From positions 6,733,513-6,797,512 of the forward strand of contig NC_072451.1 in NCBI RefSeq assembly GCF_027596085.1: 64,000 nucleotides of DNA, in the 5' to 3' direction. This DNA comes from Anoplopoma fimbria (Eukaryota > Chordata > Actinopteri > Perciformes > Anoplopomatidae). Within the stretch, counting starts at the first letter, position 1. Each line of letters begins with the position of its first letter. This document shows, one piece after another, positions 52,601 to 64,000 of this stretch. Made by a program: the position numbers and the translations under genes. The notes beneath the pieces were generated by a model. The model ran no database searches and was not told where the DNA came from. It saw nothing but the letters and a program-made list of their open reading frames with translations.

Positions 52601-53788
52601 CGGGATGAATTCCCACACGGAGGACGGAGCTGGAATGTGCTAGCCTCTGCATCCCCCCGACATTTAAATGATGACCTATCAAAATTTTCTTGACCTTCTG
52701 GTGTGATGAATATGCGCTTCCTGTTCCCCGATCTCTTTCACAGTCTGAGAAAAAAACTGTAGATGCTATCCAAGCTCTAAGACAATGTGTTGTTGTCATT
52801 AATTTCCGCACACACACTGCTTTAACTTTGTGGTTGATTTTAAAGTGAACTTTGGCTGACTGCGAAGAGGTCAAGTAGGTCAATAAAATAACGCGTTTGT
52901 GGTCACGTTTGCTGACGATCTCCATGTTTCTTGTGCAATTATATGATTTTATATAGAGACCGTCTCAACTATTCTGTCTAACTTCAACTGCTTGCATGAA
53001 TTATTATCTGGATAACGACATTATTACCACAGTAGAAGATTGGGTTGATCAACTCTAGGTTTAGTAAACATCTACAAACATGCATTATATATAAAAGTCT
53101 CTTCTTTCCAAAGTCTGAATAGGATAGTCCATTGAGAGTACCTCTCTTAGCAATATCCTTCACTCGCTTATCATGATAACAGTTATCAACTTTGATCAAA
53201 ATGTCGTCCGCGGTTATCATCACAAAATGAATCTTCCCACCAGCTAATATTCTTCTGCTCTTTCATTTGCAGGCTTCGACAAAGTGCAATGTTGTTCTCC
53301 TGAATTATGTTAAATTATAGCTCACATGCAATATGTGAAGCCTTTGTTTTTTCCCTTTTATTGTGAAATCAAAGAGAGCAGTGAATTTAATAATTGTCCA
53401 TGGTATCTTTACATTCCTCTCAAACCACTGCGCTCCACCCTTATCGTCTAATTATGAGTGTATTTGGGTAATTTGGCTCTTTGAAATGCTGCTTACTAAA
53501 CAAAGGCTCATTGAATGACATAGCTTACATCACATTCCTTAAATGTTCCGTGAAAGTAAACAGTATTTCATTGTCTCTGAACCAGGTAATCAAGGCCGGA
53601 GTGGAGACCACTTGCAAATGCCATGGCGTCTCCGGCTCCTGCACCGTCCAGACCTGCTGGAGGCAGCTCCAGCCCTTCCACGAGATCGGTAAGCAGCTGA
53701 AGCAGCGCTACGAGACCTCCATTAAGGTCGGCAGCTCCACCAATGAGGCCACGGGGGAGGGAGAGATCGCCACTGGCCGGAGCCAGCA

Positions 53789-53820
<32 letters not shown>

Positions 53821-54137
53821 AGCAGCAGCAACAACAGCAGCAACAGCAGCAGCAGCAGCAGCCCCCACCTGGCCTAACCGATCAGATCCCTCGCACTATG
53901 GACTTGCGCCACATCGAGGACTCGCCCAGTTTCTGTAGACCCAGCAAGTACTCGGCAGGCACGGCGGCCCGTAAGTGCTACAAGGACAAGAACTGCGACG
54001 CCATCTGCTGCGGGCGAGGCCATAACACTCAAAGCAGAGAGGTGACCCGACCCTGCCAGTGCCAGGTGCGCTGGTGCTGCTACGTCGAATGCAAGCAGTG
54101 CACGCAGAGAGAAGAGGTCTATACCTGCAAAGGGTAA
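37139..54137 (+). CDS. wnt9a: wnt9a, Wnt ligand gene (4 coding exons, polyQ insert)
   Basis: Secreted Wnt ligand; in vertebrates the family member acts in joint, cartilage and haematopoietic stem cell development. Coding exons 37139-37230, 50173-50432, 50732-50994 and 53586-54137 join in frame to 388 aa (human WNT9A is 365). The protein starts [10 protein letters not shown] with a signal peptide of about 27 residues, then [17 protein letters not shown]. It carries [23 protein letters not shown] (Asn103), [24 protein letters not shown] (acylated Ser221), [12 protein letters not shown] and the end EEVYTCKG. All 24 Wnt cysteines are present. These motifs match WNT9A clearly better than WNT9B. 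A 26-residue glutamine run (272-297) accounts for the extra length. Introns are 12,942, 299 and 2,591 bp. It is transcribed away from wnt3a. Confidence 0.96.
37593..37635 (+). repeat. poly(A) run, A43
   Basis: Forty-three consecutive A in wnt9a intron 1, about 360 bp from exon 1. No retroelement body or target duplication was recognised beside it. Confidence 0.9.
39568..39948. mobile_element. non-autonomous hAT-type transposon (381 bp)
   Basis: The ends are perfect 11-bp inverted repeats, CAGGGGCGCCG and its complement, with looser GGGCCC-ATGA inverted similarity further in. The element is flanked on both sides by the exact 8-bp direct repeat CCGGTGAC (39560-39567 and 39949-39956), the target-site length of hAT elements. 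There is no transposase frame inside. It sits in wnt9a intron 1. Confidence 0.92.
44452..44479. repeat. perfect 12-bp hairpin in wnt9a intron 1
   Basis: TGTCTTCCTCAC and GTGAGGAAGACA are exact complements with a 4-nt GTCT loop. Confidence 0.85.
50173..50432 (+). CDS. wnt9a: wnt9a coding exon 2
   Basis: The acceptor cttctag ends at 50172. The first G completes Gly31, followed by [12 protein letters not shown], the [19 protein letters not shown] block, [16 protein letters not shown] (N-glycosylation sequon at Asn103) and ILKRG. The exon ends with the first base of Gly118 before the donor GTATGG. A longer antisense frame over this exon (50421-49981) is a shadow. Confidence 0.96.
50732..50994 (+). 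CDS. wnt9a: wnt9a coding exon 3
   Basis: The acceptor tttccag is followed by GA, completing Gly118, then [57 protein letters not shown], the [13 protein letters not shown] block and VGMK. It ends in phase 0 at the donor GTAAGA. The preceding intron is only 299 bp. Confidence 0.97.
53586..54137 (+). CDS. wnt9a: wnt9a coding exon 4 (C-terminal, with polyQ)
   Basis: The acceptor aaccag precedes [19 protein letters not shown]. The exon continues through [20 protein letters not shown] and [12 protein letters not shown] to a run of 26 Gln and PPPGL, then the C-terminal cysteine-rich domain from IEDSPSFC through [10 protein letters not shown] and RWCCYVEC to YTCKG and TAA (54135-54137). It contains sixteen cysteines. 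The polyQ lies between the N-terminal domain and the C-terminal finger. Confidence 0.97.
53784..53861 (+). repeat. in-frame (CAG/CAA)26 polyglutamine tract in wnt9a
   Basis: Twenty-six consecutive Gln codons, 18 CAG and 8 CAA (residues 272-297). CAA codons fall in three places within the CAG run: a block of five, a pair and a single. Three prolines follow. The antisense strand reads as poly-leucine, a shadow. Confidence 0.98.
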
Positions 54138-54348
54138 ACCAGTGTCCCGTCGGCCCCCTACGATCAGTGGAGCAAGTTAAAGGTGGTGGTGTTGAAGAGG
54201 CGTGGAAGGTTTTGCTTCCACTGTCGGAACAGTGTTCTGCAAACAAAAGAGGAGCGAGCCGATGGAAGAGCAATAAGCACTTTGAGGGATTTCTGTGGGT
54301 TGGGCTCCAGAGGTCCTGTGGCCCCCCATGTCTGGGGTTTGAAGATTT

Positions 54349-54423
54349 AAAAAAAAAAAAAAAAAAAAACCTTCTCAGACAACTGGGTCAACATCTCAAG
54401 CTTTTTTTTTTTTTTTTTTTTTT
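54349..54423 (+). repeat. A21...T22 self-complementary pair
   Basis: A run of 21 A (54349-54369) and a run of 22 T (54402-54423), separated by 32 nt, just after the wnt9a stop codon. The transcript could form a pure A-U stem. Run lengths may be affected by sequencing. Confidence 0.85.
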
Positions 54424-55856
54424 ATTAAATCACAGCTTTGCCTTGAAGAGAGAAACTTTTATTTTCCTATTAAAAAAATCCAATTGCATCTTTTCACAAG
54501 AAATCAGAGGTTAGCGTCCAGCTAATGCGGCTCAAACACATGGACAGTAACACCAACAGACTGGTTTCTGGGGTCTCGCCCCAAAGAAGAATGATGTGTG
54601 TGTGTGTTTGTCATTCTTTACATGTGTGTGTTTGTACGTGAGCACGTGATAGATAGTAATGGGGGAGGGGGGGTTGAATGACGACTTTTATGGCAATGAA
54701 AACCATATTCAGAGACTGCTAAAAAGAAGAAAAAAAAAAAGACAGGGTGTAAGATTTACTTTACACGCACATATTTACACTCACACACATTGTGTGTTTG
54801 CATATGTATGTACATAAATTCAGTTATATTGTAATGATATTATACAAGCCACTTATCTAACTATGTTAAAACAAACCACTAACCACACAAATGTTTTGTT
54901 GTTTGTGTGCTCTCGCTCGTTTTTCTTCTTGATTCATGTTGACAAGGCCCTTTGGAAAGCAGCACACTTGCGTCCGTCGTCTTGCTGTGGATAATTTATA
55001 GATCCTTTGGGACTACTCCTTCACAGGGAGAAAAAATCTAATTTCTTTCTTTTTTTTTTGTTGGTAATAATATAATATGAAGCTGTTAGTAAATGCATTA
55101 ACAGAAAATAACTAAACCAGTCAGTTTAGGCTATTCTCGGCCTTGAGCGAACCAATGTTCAGGGAATAACTTAAACCACTATAACTATTTGGATAAAATA
55201 GGAGAGAAATAGTGCAAATACAAATTATATCAAAGGTGGAGGTGACAGTGGCCTTGTTATGAAAGCCAAACATCATTGCAACAGGTGATCACCTGACCAG
55301 AAAACGGTTAACGTGTGACTAACACCTGAATTTTCTTGGGCTCTGCGGGGCTTAAATCTTTTTTGTTTTTGTTTGTTTAACTTTTAATACTTTGAAGTTG
55401 TAAAGAAAACTGTGGAGAACTGGAGGAATGTAGCCCCCTACCATTTCACATCCTTCTTTCCTCTTCAGCTGCCACCTTTTGATTGAGCCATATTCAACAC
55501 ATGTAGACATGTACAGTGGGAGCTGCATCGGTCTGTCCAAACAGTATGGGGCAACTGAGAATGGAAATCAGACTTGACGTGTCTGCAGAATTGCTCAAGT
55601 GAAGATGAATGTGCAAGTCTCATCGCTAATACAAACACATTTTACAAGACTAACATTTGTGTTACGCTTGGCAAATTGATGTCAAATTGAAAATATTGGG
55701 GTTTTGCAAATCAGCTCTCTTCATTCAGATGTCAGTGAAATTGTTATAATGCATGGGTTAATTTGCTTTTTCATATCGTAGCTTGGCACAAAGTGACACC
55801 GTTGACACAATGCAGCGTACTGAACCCTGCCAAGCAACTACAGTGACAGGAACAGT

Positions 55857-56115
55857 TGATGTTTTGGGAAATACTCTTATTCACTTTCTTGAGTTAGATT
55901 ACTGATGCAGCTCTCATGTTTAAGTGGGCTTTAGGGTGGTTGATAGGCAATTTTTTTGTTTCCAGTCTCTATGCTAAGCTAAGCTAACTGGCTGCTTGCT
56001 GTAGTTTCATATTTATTAGACATAAATGAGAGTGGTATTGATCTTCTCATCAAACTACCAGCAAGAAAGTGAATAAGAGTACTTTTCAATCTAAAATGTC
56101 AATCTATTGCTTTAA
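55857..56115. mobile_element. internally deleted palindromic MITE-like copy in wnt9a 3' UTR
   Basis: The left end reads TTTTGGGAAATACTCTTATT and CACTTTCTTGAG. The right arm reads TTCCAGTCTCTATGCTAAGC, CTAACTGGCTGC and GAGAGTGGTATTGATCTTCT, and ends near GCTTTAA. The middle is missing. Confidence 0.75.
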
Positions 56116-57907
56116 GAAACTGTAAAATAAAAGGTTTAATTTGATGAGAAATGCCCTCTAAACAAACAAACAATGCAGACAATAATATGCAATCGTATTC
56201 TCAGCACTTAGCCTCTGGGAACATTATGTTATATACTATAAATTATGCCTTGTTTTAGATGGGTGTGAATTAACTACTGAGTGAGGGACCCAGCTTTTGT
56301 ATTATAGCGCCATTCACGCACTGAAGCCCAAAAGCCCTTTAAAGTATTTTAAGACCTGTATTTATAGATACAGTGCAGTTCAGATTTTTGTTTCTTTATA
56401 AAAAATACAAAAAAGCATTGTAAATAGTAAAGGTTTCTTCTCCTGTGGTATAGAGACAAAAGTGAGGCACATGTTCAACTCTCACAAGCAACTGTAACAG
56501 AAATTGGTAGCAATAAGAAATGTTAGGCTGAGATGTTTTTGGAACCAGCACACAGCTGCTGTTACAAGATGGTTACAGATTGTAATCAGCGATGCAGCAC
56601 CATTGCCAAACATCCTTAACAGTGGCTTTTACCTTTAACAGATGGTTTAGTCCGTAAAGATGATTATCACAAGATTTGAAATAAAAGCACCGTCCTCGAC
56701 AGCAGGATGATGCTTGAGGTAGAGAGCCTCACGTGGCTTATTTGTCCGGAGGAGATGAATTCCTAGCATTTTGATATGAGGAGGCATGCCAAATAAAGAC
56801 TGGTCAAAACATATACATAGAACTTTGCACGCTACTCGGAAACCATAATAGCTATGCTGAGACCTGAAGCATAAATGCCAGCTTCCCACAACTTTCGCGT
56901 GTGTGTGTGTGCATTCACCACGCACACGCTCCTCAGCCCAAACACACTGAGGTTCCCTACCATTGAGCAGGTTCAAATCAGGCATGACAGGAATACCAAA
57001 TGCACACCGAGTGCATTTTTGTTTGTTTATAGATTGTACATAGGCCTAAAAAAAATGTTCTCCCGAGAAAGAGGAGCATGATGCAGCAGCCAGTTGGTTT
57101 TTAGATGTCACAGTCGTCCATATATTCTCAAATCCAAAACTCTGCACTGTTTAGTCGTCAGTGGATCATGTACAAAATTCTGTTTTGTAGAAGAAAATTA
57201 AAAAGATAAATTATTTTTAAATATATTATGAGCATGTGTTTAGTGTAAATAACGTCAAAGTCTAAATTGATTTTATATCCTGTATTTTTTACTCTGTTTT
57301 CCTTTTTTGGGTGTTTGTTCCTTTTTGGGGTGGAGGCTTCGAGAAGCAGTGTATACTTTAAACATATTTCATGTCATATCTCATCATTCTCGGTTATCTA
57401 AGCACTAACAAATCCTAACAAATTTAGAATCAACTCACCTTCAGACTATCATGACACAGTTTTTAAGAGTATTCAAACAAAATCACTGTCAGCAACAATA
57501 TGTTTTATAGGATTTTAACTGTTTGTATAATCGACTATTTTTGTGAAAAGACTTTGTAACATTGGTTTTCCACATACGATGCGGTATAAACTCATGATTG
57601 CATCAACTTAAACTAGTTTATACTCACCTTTGGATCACTTTACATGTACATGTACTTTTTGTTAGGATTTGTGCTGTGCTTGTAAAACAAAGATAAAACA
57701 CATCAACCATGTATTGCCCTTTGTGATGATACTACACCAGCAGAGCTTTGTCCATGTTCACGTATTCATGTCTTATGGGAACCCTAAATTATTTTCCTCT
57801 ACCTCATGTGTATAGCTTGTAGGTATAAACAGATCACAAATGACTGGTAAGAATGTATTTAAGTTATTTAACATCTTTGTATAACAAAGGCGAAAAAAAT
57901 CTGAAAT

Positions 57908-57913
57908 AATAAA
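57908..57913 (+). terminator. AATAAA poly(A) signal, probable end of wnt9a
   Basis: AATAAA is followed 20-50 nt downstream by a GT-rich stretch (from about 57931), the usual arrangement for cleavage and polyadenylation. Confidence 0.5.
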
Positions 57914-59640
57914 TGAATTTTTAAATTATTTCATGTGTGGTTTCATTCTTCAGTGGTGGTTTGAGAATTTGGTTCAATCTGGTGATTACTATAAAGTAAT
58001 GCAGTATGATTTGATAAACTTGAAATAAGTATTGTATTGGGGATTTTAAAATAGTTTGGAATGGATTATTCCATTAGTTAATTGACAAAAATAAATAGAA
58101 AACCTTTTTATAGTAGTTTAAATCACTTATCATACAACCTTTGCAAATTTGAGGTTATGCTACTTTTAGATACTTTGCTACTTTAGTTTTATATCTGTAT
58201 AGATGTAACACCATTTGGCTTTTTAGATTGTTAATCAGACAATACAATAACATCAATACAATAATACATATTTTTATGTCTTATTCGGACCTTTAGTTGA
58301 GATTGTTTTTAAGTCTCTAACACTTAAAATGCAGCGTACAGAATATAAACCTTTGTTTACTGGTCATCATTCATACATTTCCCGCAGGCAAAAACAGGCA
58401 CAGAAAAATACACACTGTCACTGAGGGTTGGCCTGGCTGGGAAAATGTCTGTGGTCTACCTTTAGATAGAAGAACGGTGACTGCAGCAAAAAAAAAAGCC
58501 TACCTTCTATGTCATCAGACGTCATTGTTGTGGTTAAGTGTTAACTGGAATCTGATTTAGACGTTGTTGGATTTTCACAGTTTCACGCGGATCACCCTCA
58601 CTTTGCTATGACATTTTATATTGATTTAGTGTAAACTGATTATCAAGGCCTCTGTCATATTACACTGCGCAGAACCATGGCACTGATGTTTTTACCTCAA
58701 TGTCAAACAAAGTTACTATGAAACTCATTAGTGCAAAGATATAAACATTTCTGTTTTGGGTTTACAGCGTTCGGACATACGTATGTGCCGGAGAATTACC
58801 CTGCTGAACTGATATTATTTCAACAGGCTCTATTCCCTCAGCAGATGAGCGGAGATTTCAGGGAGTTTTCTCTCTCAACAAACTTGCAAATATCTTGTTG
58901 CCTCATCTTACAAACCCTGAAGCTCCACTAATCCAAGAGAGCAGGGGCTTTATGATCCCGGGCTGCGAATAGGAACTTCACGTCCGGTTGGGAAAACAAC
59001 ACACAATTACGGAGTGTATCTGTTCTAATACCTAAACATCAGTGGAAAAGCCCTCCATATCCCTGACACGTGTACCTTAATTAGCAGCACTATTCCTCCC
59101 CTGGGTCCTAGCTGCTTTGCTCTGAGAAACTGAGAAGCTTTAATGTACCCCATTGCTGGACTCCTCCTGACTTCCTGCCCTGTACCGGGCTCTAATATGA
59201 GCTGTAACTTTGCGGTGCGCTGTAATCCGACAACGTTTTGACAGCTGTTACCATGAAGGAAGTGGGTGCAACTAAAGAATATATTGAAAAAAAAGAAATG
59301 TAGAAAAAAATCTAGCGAGCTTGGCCCCCCCCCACCTCCTCGTACCTACCTCCCATTCTCATCCTCCTGGTCTGCTTGGACAACCACATGGCTGTCAACC
59401 TGAGAGAGTGGATAGTAAAATAGTTCTTGAACTGCTGAAAGTGGCGGAGGATTTTGTTTTTCCAGCATCGCCCCACTGAACAGGATGTATGTGTGCTACA
59501 TAGTGAAGGATTTGCTGAGGAGCGTTGATTGTGGTCTCGTTGTGTTGGATCATGAAACTGGATGCAGACTGCATGGCATTAAATGCATAGCTGAATACAC
59601 ATAATCTGTAACACAGAAACTAATGGCTAAAAGAAATACC

Positions 59641-59731
59641 AACTTTTGGGAATTAGGATTATTTGCTTTCTTGCCATGAGAAAAAAAAGATGTGAAGATT
59701 GATTCCACTCTTGTGTCAGTATGGAATTAAT
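59641..59731. mobile_element. fragment of the palindromic MITE-like family
   Basis: TTTGCTTTCTTGCCATGAG followed by GATGTGAAGATTGATTCCAC and TCTTGTGTCAGTATGGAATT matches the outer left arm of the same family. Confidence 0.55.
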
Positions 59732-62371
59732 GAAAATACACATGCGCCTGCGTTGTGCTTTTCACACAGAGACTCGATCATATCTGAGTTTCTAAGCCTT
59801 ATTTTTACGCTTGACTCAAAAACTCTGATTTCTCTAACTACTTGTTTTAACAAGGTAAAATATGTTAGTCATCAAACATCTGGATCTTAAGTTTGAGGTT
59901 GGGGGGACTAGAACTTTAAGATGTTAAGTAAATAAAGTGGTAACGTATAAACCAGGTATTAAGCTCATAGAAGTTTGGCAATATGTCTAAGGCTATCACT
60001 TCTAACATTTTGTACCTTTATCCAATCATAATGTGTAGCCTCATTAAAATGAAATCAAAGTGATCTGACATCCAGCCCATCACAGTCTAGGTAGTCTAGG
60101 TGTGCCCTCTCTCACTATGGTGATCAACAGGGTTCCTGGTAAAACTTTCAACCAGGACGGACAATCCTCAGGGCGAGGGGTCTGCAAAGATGTCAGCAAC
60201 CCAACTGACTAGTCTTGAAACACAGACTCCATCTCATCTATCATGCTCTTTGCTGTGTCATCGTCATAGCTATACAATAAATGTGTTCATGATTAATTTC
60301 TTTACTATAGCACAAGGTTGATTACAATAGCCCAAAGTTTTTCAAAGATCTAGCCTCCTAATTTGCTTCTCAAAGTGCCCCCTATTGATGCATTTAGCTT
60401 TAAAATGAACACATTTTTCATCTGGGGGAGCATACCTCTGAGTATACTCAATAAGCAAGGGTGCATTGTATTGGCTGTGAATCCAAACTTTTCATAAGGA
60501 AGAATCTTTTTCTTTTTTAAAAGATACAGTCTCACTTTAATTCAGAGTTAAGAACTTAAACAAAAACAACAATTGAGGTTTCAACAAAAATGTAAGCGTT
60601 GAGGGTAATTAATGAGAATCCAAGCATGAGCTCCTGCAAGTCTCAGTGGGTGAAACATATGTGCCGAGCACTGTAAAAACACCTTAGCTCATGCTGCAGT
60701 TCTCACAGATTTATGATTTTTTTTTTTTTTCAGCGTATTGGGAAAAAGCGAGTTCCTCTCTGGAAAGTGTGATAGGGGTCTGAAGGGTATGTGCCTTCCT
60801 CGCCTCCTTCCTGTGCCCTGCCCAATAGCTTACCCTGTTTATAACTGTTTTTGATTGTTGTTAAGTACCTGTCAAAGCTCCCGCTTGTCCCCTCGTGCCT
60901 GGAAAAACATGTGAGCTCAGCATCTCTCAGAACAGGAGCGAATTAAGAAAATGCAGTGCACTGAGGAAAAATACATAGTATACTGTATGTAGCTGGTGGT
61001 GAGAATCTGCTATTCAAACAAGGATGACTTTGTTTAAAATCGGCATGCAGACTGTCAGTCAAGTTGAGTGAAAAGCTTTATGGTGCTGTAAGTGACACAG
61101 AGACACATTTCATTTATATACTCCTTGGGAAACAGCATTATTAACTCAATAATCACTTCAGTTAAGATTACAGGGCAGGCTGCTCAAATGATTAAGCGCC
61201 AGGAGGAACATTCAAGTGTAATATATCTTGAATATGTCTTGTGATACATGCACTGTGAAAACAATCAGGGTTCTTTTTGGGTTTTTTTTTAACTGGAAGT
61301 GAACTGCTGAAGTCTCTGCACTTTTGTTTTGTACTCGACTAGGGAGACAGCTCGCTGACCATGTCCGAGGCCTCCCCAGCAAGATGCGATGGATAATGAT
61401 GATAACTGGCTCAGGAGCTTTTCAACGCTTGCTCACAATCATAAAAATGTCAGCTTCACATGACAAAGCTCATTTCTCAAATAGCCCTCCTTCTGTTATT
61501 ATACATTGAACTCCTACTCTTGTCCTTATGAAAAATTCAATACCGTCCATAAATCGCACACAATCTTAGTGGACCTCAGTTGACATCTGGAAAAACAGAA
61601 TAATAAACAAACAAATTATTCTATAAATAATAATGGAGCATGTGTTTCTTTCATTGGCAAACATGCTTGGACAGGGGGGAAAGCTCCAGAGAGCCTATAG
61701 CTAGGGGGATGGGATAAACATAGATCTGCGTGGACGCCTGGGTTTTTTGGCACGCCTGCTGCACTTGCAATTGCACCAGGAGAGTTGGAGCGCTTGCCAG
61801 CAGAGGTGCAGGGTTAGAAACATTTTATTCTTGAGGAAATTCCACCTATTACTCCATTATTCATCAGAATCTCTGAGGGGATGGATGCTCTAACTGCTCT
61901 AGCAGAGACCGTTTGGAAGAAAACAGTTCATCATGGTAGATATCCTAGACAAGAGAGTGTTTTGATGTATCACCAGTAGGATGTATGCGATGGACATATA
62001 CTCCTCAGTCCATCAATTTACTTGGACAGTAAGTACTTTGGAGATCGCTGAATGGATATTCAATACCATAACTATGCAGCATTAAATGTCAGAGTAGAAC
62101 AGCCATTTACAATGCCGAAGGAGATATTTTCTTCAACCAGGTCACCACCTGTTTTGTGCATAAGGGATGTATGAAATATTAACTACTGGGACAAATTGTG
62201 GGTTTTGTTTTCTCCCAAAATGTTGATGTTATATAAGCACATAAGGGAAAGTTGTACAACAGTGAATTGAGGAGGACATGGAAGTTTCTATCAGCAGCTG
62301 CTCTGACCTGCAACCACTCATTTGTGTCTACGGGTGGGGTGACGGCAGGGAAATTAGATGTAGTTGTGTTG

Positions 62372-62373
<2 letters not shown>

Positions 62374-62441
<68 letters not shown>
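62374..62441. repeat. (TG)34 microsatellite
   Basis: Thirty-four uninterrupted TG units in the wnt9a 3' flank. Confidence 0.97.
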
Positions 62442-62444
<3 letters not shown>

Positions 62445-62944
62445 GGGAGGGGGTTTACAATGGGAGGCTGATGAAAGCAAGGGGGTTTACAGAGATGGGC
62501 CATGAAGCTGCTGTCCAACTCATGCTTCAATTGTGCAGTAAAGATTCCCCAGCTGTCCTACGGATTAGCCCGTGTGCTTATGTGATTAGGATACATGGCA
62601 CCGCGGCTAGACCAGGCGCCTCTGACCCGGAGAATGTAGAGATGGGAGGAAAAAGGATGGACTGGTGATGCTGCAAAGGCCGCCAATACTGAGCACCAGA
62701 CATAAGATCTGGGTTTGTTGAGTGCATGAGAGGGAAAATGAGCCTGTTCCCATTGTAGGTATCAAAATTAGGGGAATGTTTTGTGACATAATATGACAAA
62801 AACAAATCTTGAAAAACAGGATTTGACTGCTTTCATTTTTATTCCCCAAACTGGATCTATACCTGTGTCTCAATGTATGGTGGCCCTTCTGTCCATGCTT
62901 ATAGTTTAGCATCAAATTATGCCAGCGGGATCTCGCAGAAATAC

Positions 62945-63090
62945 GTGACATGACCAAGTCGTCTTAACAGTGCAAACAAATTAACGTTAGTGTTTTTTTA
63001 GGCCACAAAACTACTTTTTTAGGTTTAGGAAAGAAAAGACCATTGTTTGGGTTAAAATAACTATGTGAGTTAAATAACTTCTTACGTAGC
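62945..63090. repeat. dispersed fish repeat fragment
   Basis: GGCCACAAAACTAC, TTTAGGTTTAGGAAAG and GTTTGGGTTAAAATAACTA match a repeat commonly seen in percomorph genomes. No coding capacity. Confidence 0.5.
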
Positions 63091-64000
63091 CTATATACTT
63101 TTAAATCAATCAATGTTGCTTTTTATTTTCAAATGGAACAAAGGTCTCCTGGTTGAAAGTCCAGTGTTTGACCCATCAAATCTTCACCCTATCTCCTCCA
63201 TAAGTATATCAAAAACAAACTTTTTGAACCTTGAAATGTGTGTGTCCACCATGATAAACAATGCTGTTGACTACCACTTGGCATTATTTTTGTTTCAGTG
63301 CCGGTGTGTAATTTTTAAAACATTGTGTGACACCAAAATGTAATGCACAGTTATAACATTGGAATCATTTCAAGTATTTCTGTAAGATCGGGCCTAATAT
63401 TGGCAATTGACTGCACAGCTGGAACACAGGATGAATGTGTTATACATTATCAGGTCGAGTCATGCTTATATATCCTAACAGGTACTTTGTTTTCATTCTT
63501 TCAGCCAGAGGTTTGCCTTGTGAATGTCACCAGACAGGAGCATGTATTAAAAGCGGAAAATGGCTTTGATTGATCGCATAATAAATTTAGTTTTAACAGA
63601 CTTGATGTCTTCTCCTTAAACAATCTCTACCATCATCAGAAACATACAGGTATTATCTAACAGGTCTGTCATTTTAAAGGAAATTTGGAACAAACTATGT
63701 AATTTAGGACACGTAAATAAAGACAGTGTTCAATTTGTAAACTTAATTAGTTGAAACAGATACCTAGAGGCTTTATCTCAAAGCATAGTAGGGCAGTTGA
63801 ACATGCAAAAATATGTGTTCTCAACAGGCAAGCATACAGTTTGCCTGTAGTTTCCCAAAATGATATGCAAATTCAGTTGGCAGTAAGTGATTAAGATATT
63901 ACAGATGTGTGTAATTAAGTAGTTCTTTCCGACTCAAAGTTGTATCTCCGACTCACTGTAGCCCGGACGTATTGAGATTTTTGAGAATGTGCACCATAGC

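Larger units (their letters stand above)
54138..57930 (+). other. probable wnt9a 3' UTR (about 3.8 kb)
   Basis: Non-coding, AT-rich sequence from the stop codon to a strong poly(A) signal. It contains an A21...T22 foldback at 54349-54423, a palindromic-repeat copy at 55857-56115, an earlier AATAAA at 56126-56131 inside repeat-derived sequence, and a Pumilio-like TGTACATA near 57036. The extent is inferred from the lack of an earlier convincing signal. Confidence 0.5.
57950..64000. other. 3' flank of wnt9a without a recognised gene
   Basis: Only short, unsupported open frames. It contains a fragment of the palindromic repeat (59641-59731), a (TG)n tract (62374-62441) and a dispersed fish repeat near 62.95-63.09 kb. 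Confidence 0.6.

Noticed and set aside
53568..53843. Antisense open frame with a leucine run
   Set aside because: It is the complement of the wnt9a polyQ tract and exon 4, with no independent support.
50173..54137. Calling the plus-strand gene wnt9b
   Set aside because: [39 protein letters not shown] and the [11 protein letters not shown] end match WNT9A; WNT9B differs at each.

Overview
The window is vertebrate nuclear DNA, most probably from a percomorph ray-finned fish. It is AT-rich, has split genes with GT-AG introns, carries many long (GT)n/(CA)n tracts, and contains dispersed repeats that I recognise from fish genomes. It holds two genes, both Wnt ligands, arranged head to head with their start codons about 11.3 kb apart. 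wnt3a is on the minus strand (four coding exons between 25833 and 14015). wnt9a is on the plus strand (four coding exons between 37139 and 54137). This is the conserved vertebrate Wnt3a-Wnt9a linkage.

Layout: 1 to about 12.1 kb is the 3' flank of wnt3a, with two (GT)n microsatellites, a foldback hairpin and no gene I can recognise. About 12.1-14.0 kb is the probable wnt3a 3' UTR. 14.0-25.8 kb is wnt3a, with a 91 bp intron 3, two introns of about 5-6 kb, retroelement tails and a truncated palindromic repeat. 25.9-37.1 kb is the shared upstream region, with a (CAA)n(ATA)n tract and a palindromic MITE-like element that carries another repeat inside it. 37.1-54.1 kb is wnt9a, with a 12.9 kb intron 1 that contains an intact-ended 381 bp hAT-type element. 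About 54.1-57.9 kb is the inferred wnt9a 3' UTR, ending near an AATAAA signal. 57.95-64 kb is non-coding flank with repeat fragments.

Both predicted products are secreted, lipid-modified ligands with a signal peptide, 24 conserved cysteines and the CHG(L/V)SGSC acylation motif. Two gene-level anomalies stand out. First, wnt3a exon 3 is 2 nt short at a C-run, which shifts the frame and predicts termination after residue 147; this is either an assembly or base-calling error or a real lesion. Second, wnt9a has an in-frame run of 26 glutamines in the linker between the N- and C-terminal Wnt domains, which the mammalian protein as I know it lacks. A short uORF overlaps the wnt9a start codon. I found no RNA gene, CRISPR array or intact transposase gene. 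All statements about conservation outside the coding exons are inference from sequence texture and motifs.
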